Source of the DNA: Owenia fusiformis
Lineage: Eukaryota; Annelida; Polychaeta; Sabellida; Oweniidae
DNA: 64,000 nt
Assembly: GCA_903813345.2 (NCBI GenBank)
Contig: CAIIXF020000009.1
Span: 30,354,740 to 30,418,739, forward strand
Direction: 5' to 3'
Below the pieces are notes generated by a model. The model ran no database searches, was not told the origin of the DNA, and saw only the letters and a program-made list of their open reading frames with translations. Shown one piece after another: positions 10,504 to 19,700 of the stretch (the stretch's first letter is position 1; every line of letters starts with the position of its first letter). Position numbers and translations under genes: made by a program.

Positions 10504-13500
10504 TTAAAGGTCATTTTCTATTTTCTCTTCAAGGATATCAGATATCATGGGCGATGCATCATTAATGTCCAATAGCTCAACAACAAAACCGTCATCCTCA
10601 AATGTGTTGCTGATGAAAATTTTGAGAGATTCACTGAAGTTCTTTGTAGTACTTTTCCTATCTTCGTCATCCAATCCTGGCAGCTCTGTCAACGTTTGGA
10701 GGATGGACGCATATTCCGCCAACACATGATACACCTGAAAAATGTTATAGTGATTTCAGTGTTTGCTTTTGTTAAAAGAACGTAATACAGTTATACAGGG
10801 TGGGCCAAAAAAACGCCACTTTTTTTTCAAAATGCTATAACTTTTTTAATTTTTGATACAAAATCATAATTTGCATACCAAATGAAACTTGAGGTTGTTA
10901 TCTAGCCATGGATCATGAATTATACACTTTTACTTGAATAAAATATGTCACCAGCGTCTCACTTAAATATGCGGTGTGCCATGAGAAATAAGCATAATTT
11001 GCAAAATGTTCCTGAACTGATACGGCCTGATGACCGCCAAGCTAATAGCCCTAATGCAAACCCAAGTGAGAAAAGGGTATGGGAAGGTCTCCAGGAGATG
11101 GTATGAAGGCACCCAATCTAAAAAATTGCTCAACTAAAGCTGGCAACTAAGACACGTTGAAAAAAATATACAGCTAACATTTTATTGATACTGCTCTATC
11201 AGCAAGGCGACTAAAACTAAAATCTATCATCAAATAGGGTGGCGGACCAATTGAACTCATCTTTTAGATCAAATATAATCCCAGTTGAAGGACTTGTTAC
11301 ATTATATTATTACTAAGAACCCTTGGCACTATATAACTGCAAAATTTGGGGTATGTAGGTTGGGAAATAAAAAAGTTATAGTGTCTTGAAAAAAAGTGGC
11401 GTTTTTTTGGCCCACCCTGTATATAATTTGTTTAACATAAAAAGAAATGATATCAAATTGATACCCTACCTGGTGCCCCTTCTCAAATGACCACGCTGTG
11501 TTTTTGTATGGCCTCGAAGAACCTGCACGATTTGCTTGTAATTCGATGCATCCTGTTTCCTTCATGTTCGGGTCCTTGTCGCTCATTAACTTTGGACAGT
11601 TTCCACATTCAGGTACAAATATATAAAGTTTTTTTGCCATTTTGATATTGTTTTCTGTCAATTTCTTTTCATTCATGTACATTTCAATTTTGTCCTCCAA
11701 TCCTGAAATATATAATCACGACATTCAAAGACAAATAGCCTAAAGGGAATTAGTTTGCATAACAAAATATCAGCATTAAAAGTTTATACCAAAGCTTAAA
11801 ATACATTAATAGGTATGTTTATAATACAAATATATAGGATCCGTTATCCCATGTACCCAAAGATGACCCAAAAGGTTTCATTGGACATAACATAGAAATT
11901 GTTAATTTTGTCAATTATAAACACATCAAAAACGAAATTAGGTCATTGGGATTAAAACTAAGATAATTCAGTGCATTTAAGTTTAAGATTATGCAAATCA
12001 TTCTAAATATCATTTTAGGGGTATGTTAGTCTTCACTCATGACTATCTTAAGTATCTTGACCATTCAATCAATCGATGTATCAAAATATCATTAAAATAT
12101 CATTCAAATGACAACATATTGAAAACATAAATCATAAAATATCCCCTAATGTATCAATGAATCTTAATATGGGTGTTCTCAGCAAAAGTTCCAGAATCGT
12201 CTCAGTTTGTATGCAGCAGTAGATTTAACAAAGGCATTCAATTTAGAGGACACATTAAACACCATTATAAAGGTAGGAAAGAAAGAGCAACATATTGAAA
12301 ACACAAAACCTAGGTATTCAACTCTGATGTGTAAATCACTAAGTATTATGAAGTAAAATGTTTTTTTATGACTGAGGATGAGAACTATCTTACAAGTCTT
12401 AAGGAGTGTCCCTTTAATGGCTAAATAGATATTATATCAGTGTCTCAGCAATATATCTATCATCTTCCGGGGCAGGCATCAAAAACAAATTGACGTAAGA
12501 ACTACCTTACAAGCAGTGTCCCTTTAAATGGGTAAATGGATATTGATTCAGTCCCTCGGCAATACATCATCTTCAGGGGTAGGCATGAAGTTTATTTTCT
12601 ACATGTATTTCATGAGTATTCCCCCAGCAACATTCTTTCTCTCTAAGATCACTTTATGGGTACATTATTACATAGTCGCTTACCAGTTTGATTTGCATAC
12701 CTTGGCAATCCAATATGACACTATTATATATTAGTTGTTCCTGATATTGATATATTATCAATTTTGAATAAATATCATGTATTCAGTCCATTCACAATAA
12801 AAAATACTATATGAAACTGTATGTCATTTTGCTATTATTTTTTTCGTAAGATGAAGGAACATAAGATATATTTAAAAATTAAAATGCATAAAAAGGTTAC
12901 ATTATAACTAATTGTCAGAACACTTTTAACACAAAATACCCTTTTACAAAGAGAAAAAGTAACCTACCTACATGCCGTTGATTTTGTTGAATGACAATCT
13001 TCAGGTATGCAAAGAAGTAATTTGCTGCATACACATGTCCAATATGAAACTTAAAACCTGAAAGTATTGAGTATTGGTCAAATTGAGCTGATTGATAATA
13101 TTGGTTACATAATACACAATTTTAAGAATTTTATCACCAATGTATTAAATGTGCTATCCCTCGATGATGTTTCTCTGAATGTTGGAGGATAGAAGGGGTT
13201 TGGGTGATTTCTTCCCTTATGACCTATTATAGTCCAAGATGTTACTTTTAATGTTTTGGTCTATCTTAATGCCACCCGTTGTTTCATATTTTCACTAATA
13301 GCTTTACCTTGAATGTAATTGTTAATGATATTTGTCCCAGATCCAACCTGGACGTTGTGGCATTGCCTAACGTCAACTGTTGTCTCTTCTAAAACATACA
13401 ATGGCAATTTAAAAAATATATATTTCAAACAAGAACATGATTATTTATAAGTAATTTGTACATGTTTTGGTAATTATATCTCTGGTTTAAACCTGAATAA

Positions 13501-14576
13501 ATATTAACCTTTACATAGTTGAACCCCATGTGACATGGCACCATGTGGGAATTCCTGAACTTCAGACGTGTCACCCCCTCCCTCCTCTTCGATTCCTGCC
13601 CTTTCTTCCAACCCATCATTGTAATCATTGGATGCTGATGTGCTGTCGTCTGTTCTACGTAGGGTTGACACTTCATTGGTGTCAGCCAAAGGGTCAGATG
13701 ATTCACTCGAAGAAGGCTGGCAATGCAAACCCGAAGAAATCACAATTACCTGATGTTTGCAATTGATGATGTGATGATAACTAATTTTAAGTTAATGGTT
13801 CTTTGGTACATGTTAGAACTTCTTTGAAATTCTTTTCATTGCTTCTGTTTGAATTAAATCTTGACATTACATACGAGCAATCAATACAGAGTAATCTGTT
13901 CGTCATTGAATAGATTGTCACTATTTTAAGGCACTAAACAAAGATGCAACAAGGATGCTTGTTCGATAAAATAAGTGCACCCATGTCTTCATAATTTATT
14001 TTGTAGCAGAAAATAACATGTGCAGGTATAGCAATTTTTCAAAATTGTTTTCTTGAACATCTGCCTTACATTTTAACCCCTATGAACAAAAACAATCACT
14101 CGGGGTATCACCCTGAGTCATCTTTCTAATTAGTAATGGCGATTCTGGACATGGAGCAATGATTCAACGCATTTTTCTTATCACATTACCAAGTAGTCAT
14201 GTTATGTCTTCCTTTGATTGTTTCTAACCTGCGTTGCACTTGTGCTGATGCGTAGGTGAGGCATTCCAAGTCTCTTCAGAAGTTCATTGACTGCTACTAT
14301 CCCGAGCAGCGCAGACATTACCTGTGTATGGAGTTCCATTTCACCCTGAAAACAATGTGCAAGATCTTGACAATGGTCTCATGGATTTCGTCCCCTACTT
14401 TTATAGCAAAATTTCCAGAATCATGGGATTCTGAACTTCCCATCTCACCATCCGTGGGATTCCCTAATAAAAATAGGGTAATCCCCTTCGAGGTTTTCTT
14501 TCAGGGTATGAGGTTCCATATCCATCCGCCAAAAGGTATATAGTCCTACCTGTAGTATTGTTCTAAATAACGCCAT
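10504..14576 (-). CDS. STING-like cyclic-dinucleotide receptor with RHIM-like motif (7 exons)
   Basis: Seven minus-strand exons join with GT-AG introns and consistent phases: 14576-14550, 14345-14229, 13749-13509, 13388-13308, 13057-12968, 11702-11470, 10734-10504. They give 1020 bp, 339 residues plus TAA. The start ATG has A at -3 and G at +4. Residues 156-339 match the STING ligand-binding domain: GHVYAANYFFAYLKIV (human Tyr163/Tyr167 equivalents Y169, Y173), LYIFVPECG, then NRAGSSRPYKN (R244, R249, Y251 for human Arg232, Arg238, Tyr240), then AEYASILQTL (E270, Y271, S273, T277 for Glu260, Tyr261, Thr263, Thr267). The protein ends after the last helix, with no TBK1/IRF3 tail. Residues 10-48 hold one weakly hydrophobic helix (VMSALLGIVAVNELLKRLGM), possibly a relic of the last membrane helix and connector; there is no four-helix membrane domain. 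Residues 49-128 are an acidic Ser-rich linker and 129-155 carry the RHIM-like VQVG. In animals STING binds 2'3'-cGAMP or bacterial cyclic dinucleotides in innate immunity; signalling by this form is inferred. Further 5' exons beyond the satellite cannot be excluded. Confidence 0.85.
10796..11419. mobile_element. Mariner-type MITE in the last intron of the STING-like gene
   Basis: The 624-bp element starts CAGGGTGGGCCAAAA and ends with the exact inverted copy. Identity runs about 30 bp, and recognisable similarity continues to about 57 bp (10796-10852 against 11363-11419, including CTATAACTTTTTTA). TA lies on both sides (10794-10795, 11420-11421). It falls within the intron 10735-11469 and does not touch either splice site. 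A short plus-strand frame from about 11030 (MTAKLIALMQTQVRKGYGKV) weakly resembles the N-terminal helix-turn-helix of mariner transposases, but it stops after about 35 codons. The element is non-autonomous. Confidence 0.82.
12381..12590. repeat. Imperfect 117-bp direct repeat in the STING-like intron
   Basis: Two copies begin with AGAACTATCTTACAAG (12381) and AGAACTACCTTACAAG (12498). They share GTGTCCCTTTAA, GGCAATACATCAT-like and CATCTTCNGGGG words. Copies differ by several substitutions and small indels, so the duplication is old. It lies in the 1265-bp intron between the exons ending at 12968 and starting at 11702. No function is evident. Confidence 0.6.
13308..13388 (-). other. RHIM-like exon of the STING-like gene
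   Basis: This 81-bp exon (acceptor TTTTAG before 13388, donor CAAG/GTAAAG after 13308) encodes residues 129-156. It contains CHNVQVGSGTNIINNY, with tetrad V141-Q142-V143-G144 and N148 downstream. RHIM motifs of RIPK1, RIPK3, TRIF and ZBP1 share an I/V-Q-I/V/L-G core followed within a few residues by Asn and a hydrophobic residue and form hetero-amyloids. Here the Asn is one place further from Gly than in the mammalian set. Both exon boundaries are phase 1, so the exon is symmetric and could be skipped or shuffled without breaking frame. The acidic Ser-rich linker before it (exon 13509-13749) resembles the disordered context in which RHIMs normally sit. The assignment is by motif only. Confidence 0.6.
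14346..14463 (-). other. Open frame in intron 1, possible alternative exon
   Basis: On the minus strand an acceptor-like TTTTTATTAG ends at 14464. From 14463 a frame stays open for about 41 codons (NPTDGEMGSSESHDSGNFAI, then KVGDEIHETIVKILHIVF) into the start of exon 2, but one base out of frame with it. One base more in the TTTT run at 14349-14352 would make it continuous with exon 2. Either this is a chance ORF within the 204-bp intron 1, or it is an alternative first region hidden by a single-base error or polymorphism. The intron model (exon 14576-14550 spliced to 14345) keeps frame without any correction and is preferred. Confidence 0.3.
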
Positions 14577-14703
14577 AGTTGGCTTCTAGGGTACCTAGTA
14601 TGCCACTTTTTGGTATCAAAATAAAGAGGAGTTCAACTTTCATTTGAATTACGAAAATAGCGATGTAGGTCAAAATAGTTCCGATGTGAGCATGTTTTAC
14701 TAC
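14577..14703 (-). promoter_or_regulatory. 5' flank of the STING-like gene up to the satellite edge
   Basis: Only 127 bp of unique sequence separate the inferred start codon (14576) from the first base of the macrosatellite (14704). No TATA box, interferon-response or NF-kB-type site was recognised. The 5' UTR and core promoter must lie here, within the satellite, or beyond it if an upstream non-coding exon exists. Confidence 0.4.
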
Positions 14704-15163
14704 GGGTTCACCCAACTAATTGTTATAACATGCGTATTCCCATACAAACGATCTGTCTTCAAGAGAAAACTAAGATTTGTGGACATGTTTTGCTATCATT
14801 GCATCATACCCCAGTATGTCCTCTGTCAGTCAAAAAAGTTTGAATCAAAACTCCCCACGAAAATCAAAAGATCTCACCTGTTGAAGACGCCATCTATAGA
14901 AAATGTCAAAAAATGTCATTCTGATTTTGACAGATGGAGGCAGGTCAAAAAGGTCACATTTTTTAAAGAAAATGCACCTTAATCACATCAAATCATGTCT
15001 CAGAGTTGGTCCACACATACACTTTTTCATTCATGTACTTACCAAAATCCAACCACTGGTGATGCTAATGTAATTACAATAATTGGACTATATTTTTGTT
15101 TTTATAATGCCATCTATTCGTCTTCCCACTCGGCGGAAGGATCTAATGGTTGTGTGTCTCCTA
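14704..15163. repeat. Edge copy of the 463-bp satellite segment
   Basis: The array begins with this segment rather than with a core. It lacks only its first three bases (ATA) relative to internal copies, which start ATAGGGTTCACCC. To its left is unique DNA ending TTTTACTAC. Its right end passes into core 1 exactly as internal copies do (CTCCTA/GTAGTGACCC). The 463-bp segment contains no inverted ends, no recognisable protein domain and no RNA gene that I can identify. Confidence 0.9.
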
Positions 15164-15344
15164 GTAGTGACCCATCCTTTAAGTTACAATTGTAATTTCC
15201 TCCAAAATGTAACCCCAAGTTGTTTTCTAGTAAAATAATACAAACCGCAAGCAGATTCGACTATTTTTTCCAGATATATGAATGATTAAAGTTACCCATC
15301 CCCTTTCTGCAATTAGATGTTTTCCTGGGATATTGACTAAAATT

Positions 15345-16781
15345 GGAACCTATGGCTAGATGTGTTGGGAGGTGTCTAGTTTGAGATGGGGAGGTAGTAC
15401 AGAGCTGAATGAGCTATATCTGGAAAGCACATTTTGCCTAGAATCAATTTTTGTAATTTAAAGAAATAGGCAATTAATATCTCTTATTTATGCGCATATT
15501 TAATAACACGGGGTAGATTTTTGCGAAAAAATGCTTATTCGACACTTTTGGGAAATAGTACAGACCATCGTGACATTAAACTTTGTCAAATGATAGAACA
15601 ATTCATGTGTTATCAATTACATAAACTAATTGTAATCATTATTATTGCTTCTGAATGTTTACAGAGAAATATTTAGTATGGAGGATACAGAAAAATTGGT
15701 CATTTTCTCCAGTTGTTGTTCTACCCTGGGGAATATTCATCAAAGAAAACCAAAACAACACACATTTCCAATTATAGGTCTCCCAATTGATAAATGATCA
15801 TTCTGAACACTGTATTTGATTACTTAGGGTTAAGTCAAGGTTAGGATTAGGGGTTAGGGTTAGGCTTGGGCTTAGGGTTAGGCTTTAGTTAGGGCTAAGG
15901 GTAGTGTTGGGGCTAGGGTAAGGCCCTGGCTTAGGGTAAGGCTATAGTTAGGGTTAGGGGTAGTGTTGGGGTTAGGCTTAGGCTCTAGCTTGGGGTTAGG
16001 CTATAGTTAGGGTTAGTGTTGAGGTTAGAGTTAGGGTTAGGCTCTGGCTTAGGGTTAGGCTATAGTTAGGGTTAGGGGTAATGTTGGGGTAAGGGGTTAG
16101 GGTTAGGGGTTAGGGTTAGACTCTGGCTTAGGGTTAGGCTGTAGTTAGGGTTAGGAATAGTGTTGGGGTTAGGGTTAGGGGTTAGGGTTAGGCTCTGGCT
16201 TAGGGTTAGGCTATAGTTAGGGTTAGGGGTAGTGTTGGGGTTCAGGTTAAGGGTTAGAGTTAGGCTCTGGCTTAGGGTTAGGCTATAGTTAGGGTTAGAG
16301 ATATTGTTGGGGTTAGGGTTAGGTCATGGCCAATGATTTAGCCTTCTAGAGCAAAATTTGTGAAAATTCCAATAAGAATCATGGAAACAGTGGAGAAATA
16401 TGACCAAAGTAACAAAAAGTTGACTCCTGGTTGGAGCCTATGACGGATGTGTTGGGAGATGTCTAGTTTGAGCTGGGGAGGTCTTACAGAGCTGATTGAG
16501 CTATATCTGGATAGCACATTTTGCCTAGAATCAATTTTTGTGATTTAGAAAAATAATCAATAAATTTCTCTAATTTATGCACATATTTGAATAACACGGG
16601 GTAAATTTTTGCGAAAAAATGCTTATTCAGCACTTTTTGGGGAAAAGCATGGACCATAGTGACATGAAACTTTGTCAAACGCATTGAGAGAGATGAAATT
16701 AATGAAAGTCCCAATAAAAACTGAAAATAGTTGAGAAATATGACCAAATTAAAAAAAAGTGGTACTCCAGAATGGGCGATA
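15345..16781. repeat. Diverged ~340-bp monomers within the core
   Basis: Block A1 (15345-15590) and block A2 (16433-16679) are clearly homologous. Both contain GATGTGTTGGGAG, GAGCTATATCTGG, CACATTTTGCCTAGAATCAA, AACACGGGGTA and GCGAAAAAATGCTTATTC, with scattered differences. The tail after A2 (GAGAAATATGACC at 16733) repeats the stretch before A2 (GAGAAATATGACC at 16393) at an offset of 340 bp. The core therefore evolved from a simpler satellite with a monomer near 340 bp, split by insertion or retention of the telomere-like block between A1 and A2. Confidence 0.8.
15824..16324 (+). repeat. Degenerate TTAGGG-like block (one per core)
   Basis: About 500 bp made of TTAGGG and variants (TTAGGC, GTTAGGGG, TTGGGG, CTTAGGG), with the G-rich strand on +. 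It is itself organised in longer modules that restart with GGCTCTGGCTTAGGG or GGCTATAGTTAGGGTTAG. The same block recurs in all 26 cores. Runs of GGG and GGGG separated by short loops make G-quadruplex formation plausible. It is too degenerate to be a functional telomere end and is better described as an interstitial or subtelomeric telomere-like repeat. Confidence 0.9.
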
Positions 16782-19700
16782 GTAGTGACCCATCCTTTAA
16801 GTTACAATTGTAATTTCCTCCAAAATGTAACCCCAAGTTGTTTTCTAGTAAAATAATACAAACCGCAAGCAGATTCGACTATTTTTTCCAGATATATGAA
16901 TGATTAAAGTTACCCATCCCCTTTCTGCAATTAGATGTTTTCCTGGGATATTGACTAAAATTGGAACCTATGGCTAGATGTGTTGGGAGGTGTCTAGTTT
17001 GAGATGGGGAGGTAGTACAGAGCTGAATGAGCTATATCTGGAAAGCACATTTTGCCTAGAATCAATTTTTGTAATTTAAAGAAATAGGCAATTAATATCT
17101 CTTATTTATGCGCATATTTAATAACACGGGGTAGATTTTTGCGAAAAAATGCTTATTCGACACTTTTGGGAAATAGTACAGACCATCGTGACATTAAACT
17201 TTGTCAAATGATAGAACAATTCATGTGTTATCAATTACATAAACTAATTGTAATCATTATTATTGCTTCTGAATGTTTACAGAGAAATATTTAGTATGGA
17301 GGATACAGAAAAATTGGTCATTTTCTCCAGTTGTTGTTCTACCCTGGGGAATATTCATCAAAGAAAACCAAAACAACACACATTTCCAATTATAGGTCTC
17401 CCAATTGATAAATGATCATTCTGAACACTGTATTTGATTACTTAGGGTTAAGTCAAGGTTAGGATTAGGGGTTAGGGTTAGGCTTGGGCTTAGGGTTAGG
17501 CTTTAGTTAGGGCTAAGGGTAGTGTTGGGGCTAGGGTAAGGCCCTGGCTTAGGGTAAGGCTATAGTTAGGGTTAGGGGTAGTGTTGGGGTTAGGCTTAGG
17601 CTCTAGCTTGGGGTTAGGCTATAGTTAGGGTTAGTGTTGAGGTTAGAGTTAGGGTTAGGCTCTGGCTTAGGGTTAGGCTATAGTTAGGGTTAGGGGTAAT
17701 GTTGGGGTAAGGGGTTAGGGTTAGGGGTTAGGGTTAGACTCTGGCTTAGGGTTAGGCTGTAGTTAGGGTTAGGAATAGTGTTGGGGTTAGGGTTAGGGGT
17801 TAGGGTTAGGCTCTGGCTTAGGGTTAGGCTATAGTTAGGGTTAGGGGTAGTGTTGGGGTTCAGGTTAAGGGTTAGAGTTAGGCTCTGGCTTAGGGTTAGG
17901 CTATAGTTAGGGTTAGAGATATTGTTGGGGTTAGGGTTAGGTCATGGCCAATGATTTAGCCTTCTAGAGCAAAATTTGTGAAAATTCCAATAAGAATCAT
18001 GGAAACAGTGGAGAAATATGACCAAAGTAACAAAAAGTTGACTCCTGGTTGGAGCCTATGACGGATGTGTTGGGAGATGTCTAGTTTGAGCTGGGGAGGT
18101 CTTACAGAGCTGATTGAGCTATATCTGGATAGCACATTTTGCCTAGAATCAATTTTTGTGATTTAGAAAAATAATCAATAAATTTCTCTAATTTATGCAC
18201 ATATTTGAATAACACGGGGTAAATTTTTGCGAAAAAATGCTTATTCAGCACTTTTTGGGGAAAAGCATGGACCATAGTGACATGAAACTTTGTCAAACGC
18301 ATTGAGAGAGATGAAATTAATGAAAGTCCCAATAAAAACTGAAAATAGTTGAGAAATATGACCAAATTAAAAAAAAGTGGTACTCCAGAATGGGCGATAG
18401 TAGTGACCCATCCTTTAAGTTACAATTGTAATTTCCTCCAAAATGTAACCCCAAGTTGTTTTCTAGTAAAATAATACAAACCGCAAGCAGATTCGACTAT
18501 TTTTTCCAGATATATGAATGATTAAAGTTACCCATCCCCTTTCTGCAATTAGATGTTTTCCTGGGATATTGACTAAAATTGGAACCTATGGCTAGATGTG
18601 TTGGGAGGTGTCTAGTTTGAGATGGGGAGGTAGTACAGAGCTGAATGAGCTATATCTGGAAAGCACATTTTGCCTAGAATCAATTTTTGTAATTTAAAGA
18701 AATAGGCAATTAATATCTCTTATTTATGCGCATATTTAATAACACGGGGTAGATTTTTGCGAAAAAATGCTTATTCGACACTTTTGGGAAATAGTACAGA
18801 CCATCGTGACATTAAACTTTGTCAAATGATAGAACAATTCATGTGTTATCAATTACATAAACTAATTGTAATCATTATTATTGCTTCTGAATGTTTACAG
18901 AGAAATATTTAGTATGGAGGATACAGAAAAATTGGTCATTTTCTCCAGTTGTTGTTCTACCCTGGGGAATATTCATCAAAGAAAACCAAAACAACACACA
19001 TTTCCAATTATAGGTCTCCCAATTGATAAATGATCATTCTGAACACTGTATTTGATTACTTAGGGTTAAGTCAAGGTTAGGATTAGGGGTTAGGGTTAGG
19101 CTTGGGCTTAGGGTTAGGCTTTAGTTAGGGCTAAGGGTAGTGTTGGGGCTAGGGTAAGGCCCTGGCTTAGGGTAAGGCTATAGTTAGGGTTAGGGGTAGT
19201 GTTGGGGTTAGGCTTAGGCTCTAGCTTGGGGTTAGGCTATAGTTAGGGTTAGTGTTGAGGTTAGAGTTAGGGTTAGGCTCTGGCTTAGGGTTAGGCTATA
19301 GTTAGGGTTAGGGGTAATGTTGGGGTAAGGGGTTAGGGTTAGGGGTTAGGGTTAGACTCTGGCTTAGGGTTAGGCTGTAGTTAGGGTTAGGAATAGTGTT
19401 GGGGTTAGGGTTAGGGGTTAGGGTTAGGCTCTGGCTTAGGGTTAGGCTATAGTTAGGGTTAGGGGTAGTGTTGGGGTTCAGGTTAAGGGTTAGAGTTAGG
19501 CTCTGGCTTAGGGTTAGGCTATAGTTAGGGTTAGAGATATTGTTGGGGTTAGGGTTAGGTCATGGCCAATGATTTAGCCTTCTAGAGCAAAATTTGTGAA
19601 AATTCCAATAAGAATCATGGAAACAGTGGAGAAATATGACCAAAGTAACAAAAAGTTGACTCCTGGTTGGAGCCTATGACGGATGTGTTGGGAGATGTCT

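Larger units (their letters stand above)
15164..16781. repeat. Representative 1618-bp satellite core (copy 1)
   Basis: Order within the core: AT-rich leader (to about 15344), monomer-like block A1 (15345-15590), AT-rich spacer (to about 15823), degenerate telomere-like block (15824-16324), a short monomer tail (about 16357-16432), block A2 (16433-16679), then a second monomer tail ending GGGCGATA (16781). Where no 463-bp segment intervenes, GGCGATA is joined directly to GTAGTGACCC of the next core. Confidence 0.9.

Noticed and set aside
13530-13766. Plus-strand 78-codon ORF and the 93-codon minus ORF 13425-13706
   Set aside because: Antisense and alternative-frame shadows of the linker exon 13509-13749, whose frame is fixed by phase agreement with both neighbours.
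14256-14543. Plus-strand 95-codon ORF
   Set aside because: Antisense to exon 2 and intron 1 of the STING-like gene; splice sites and homology support the minus strand.
15824-16324. A true chromosome end or healed break
   Set aside because: The TTAGGG-like DNA is degenerate, modular and repeated in every unit with satellite on both sides, so it is not a terminal telomere.
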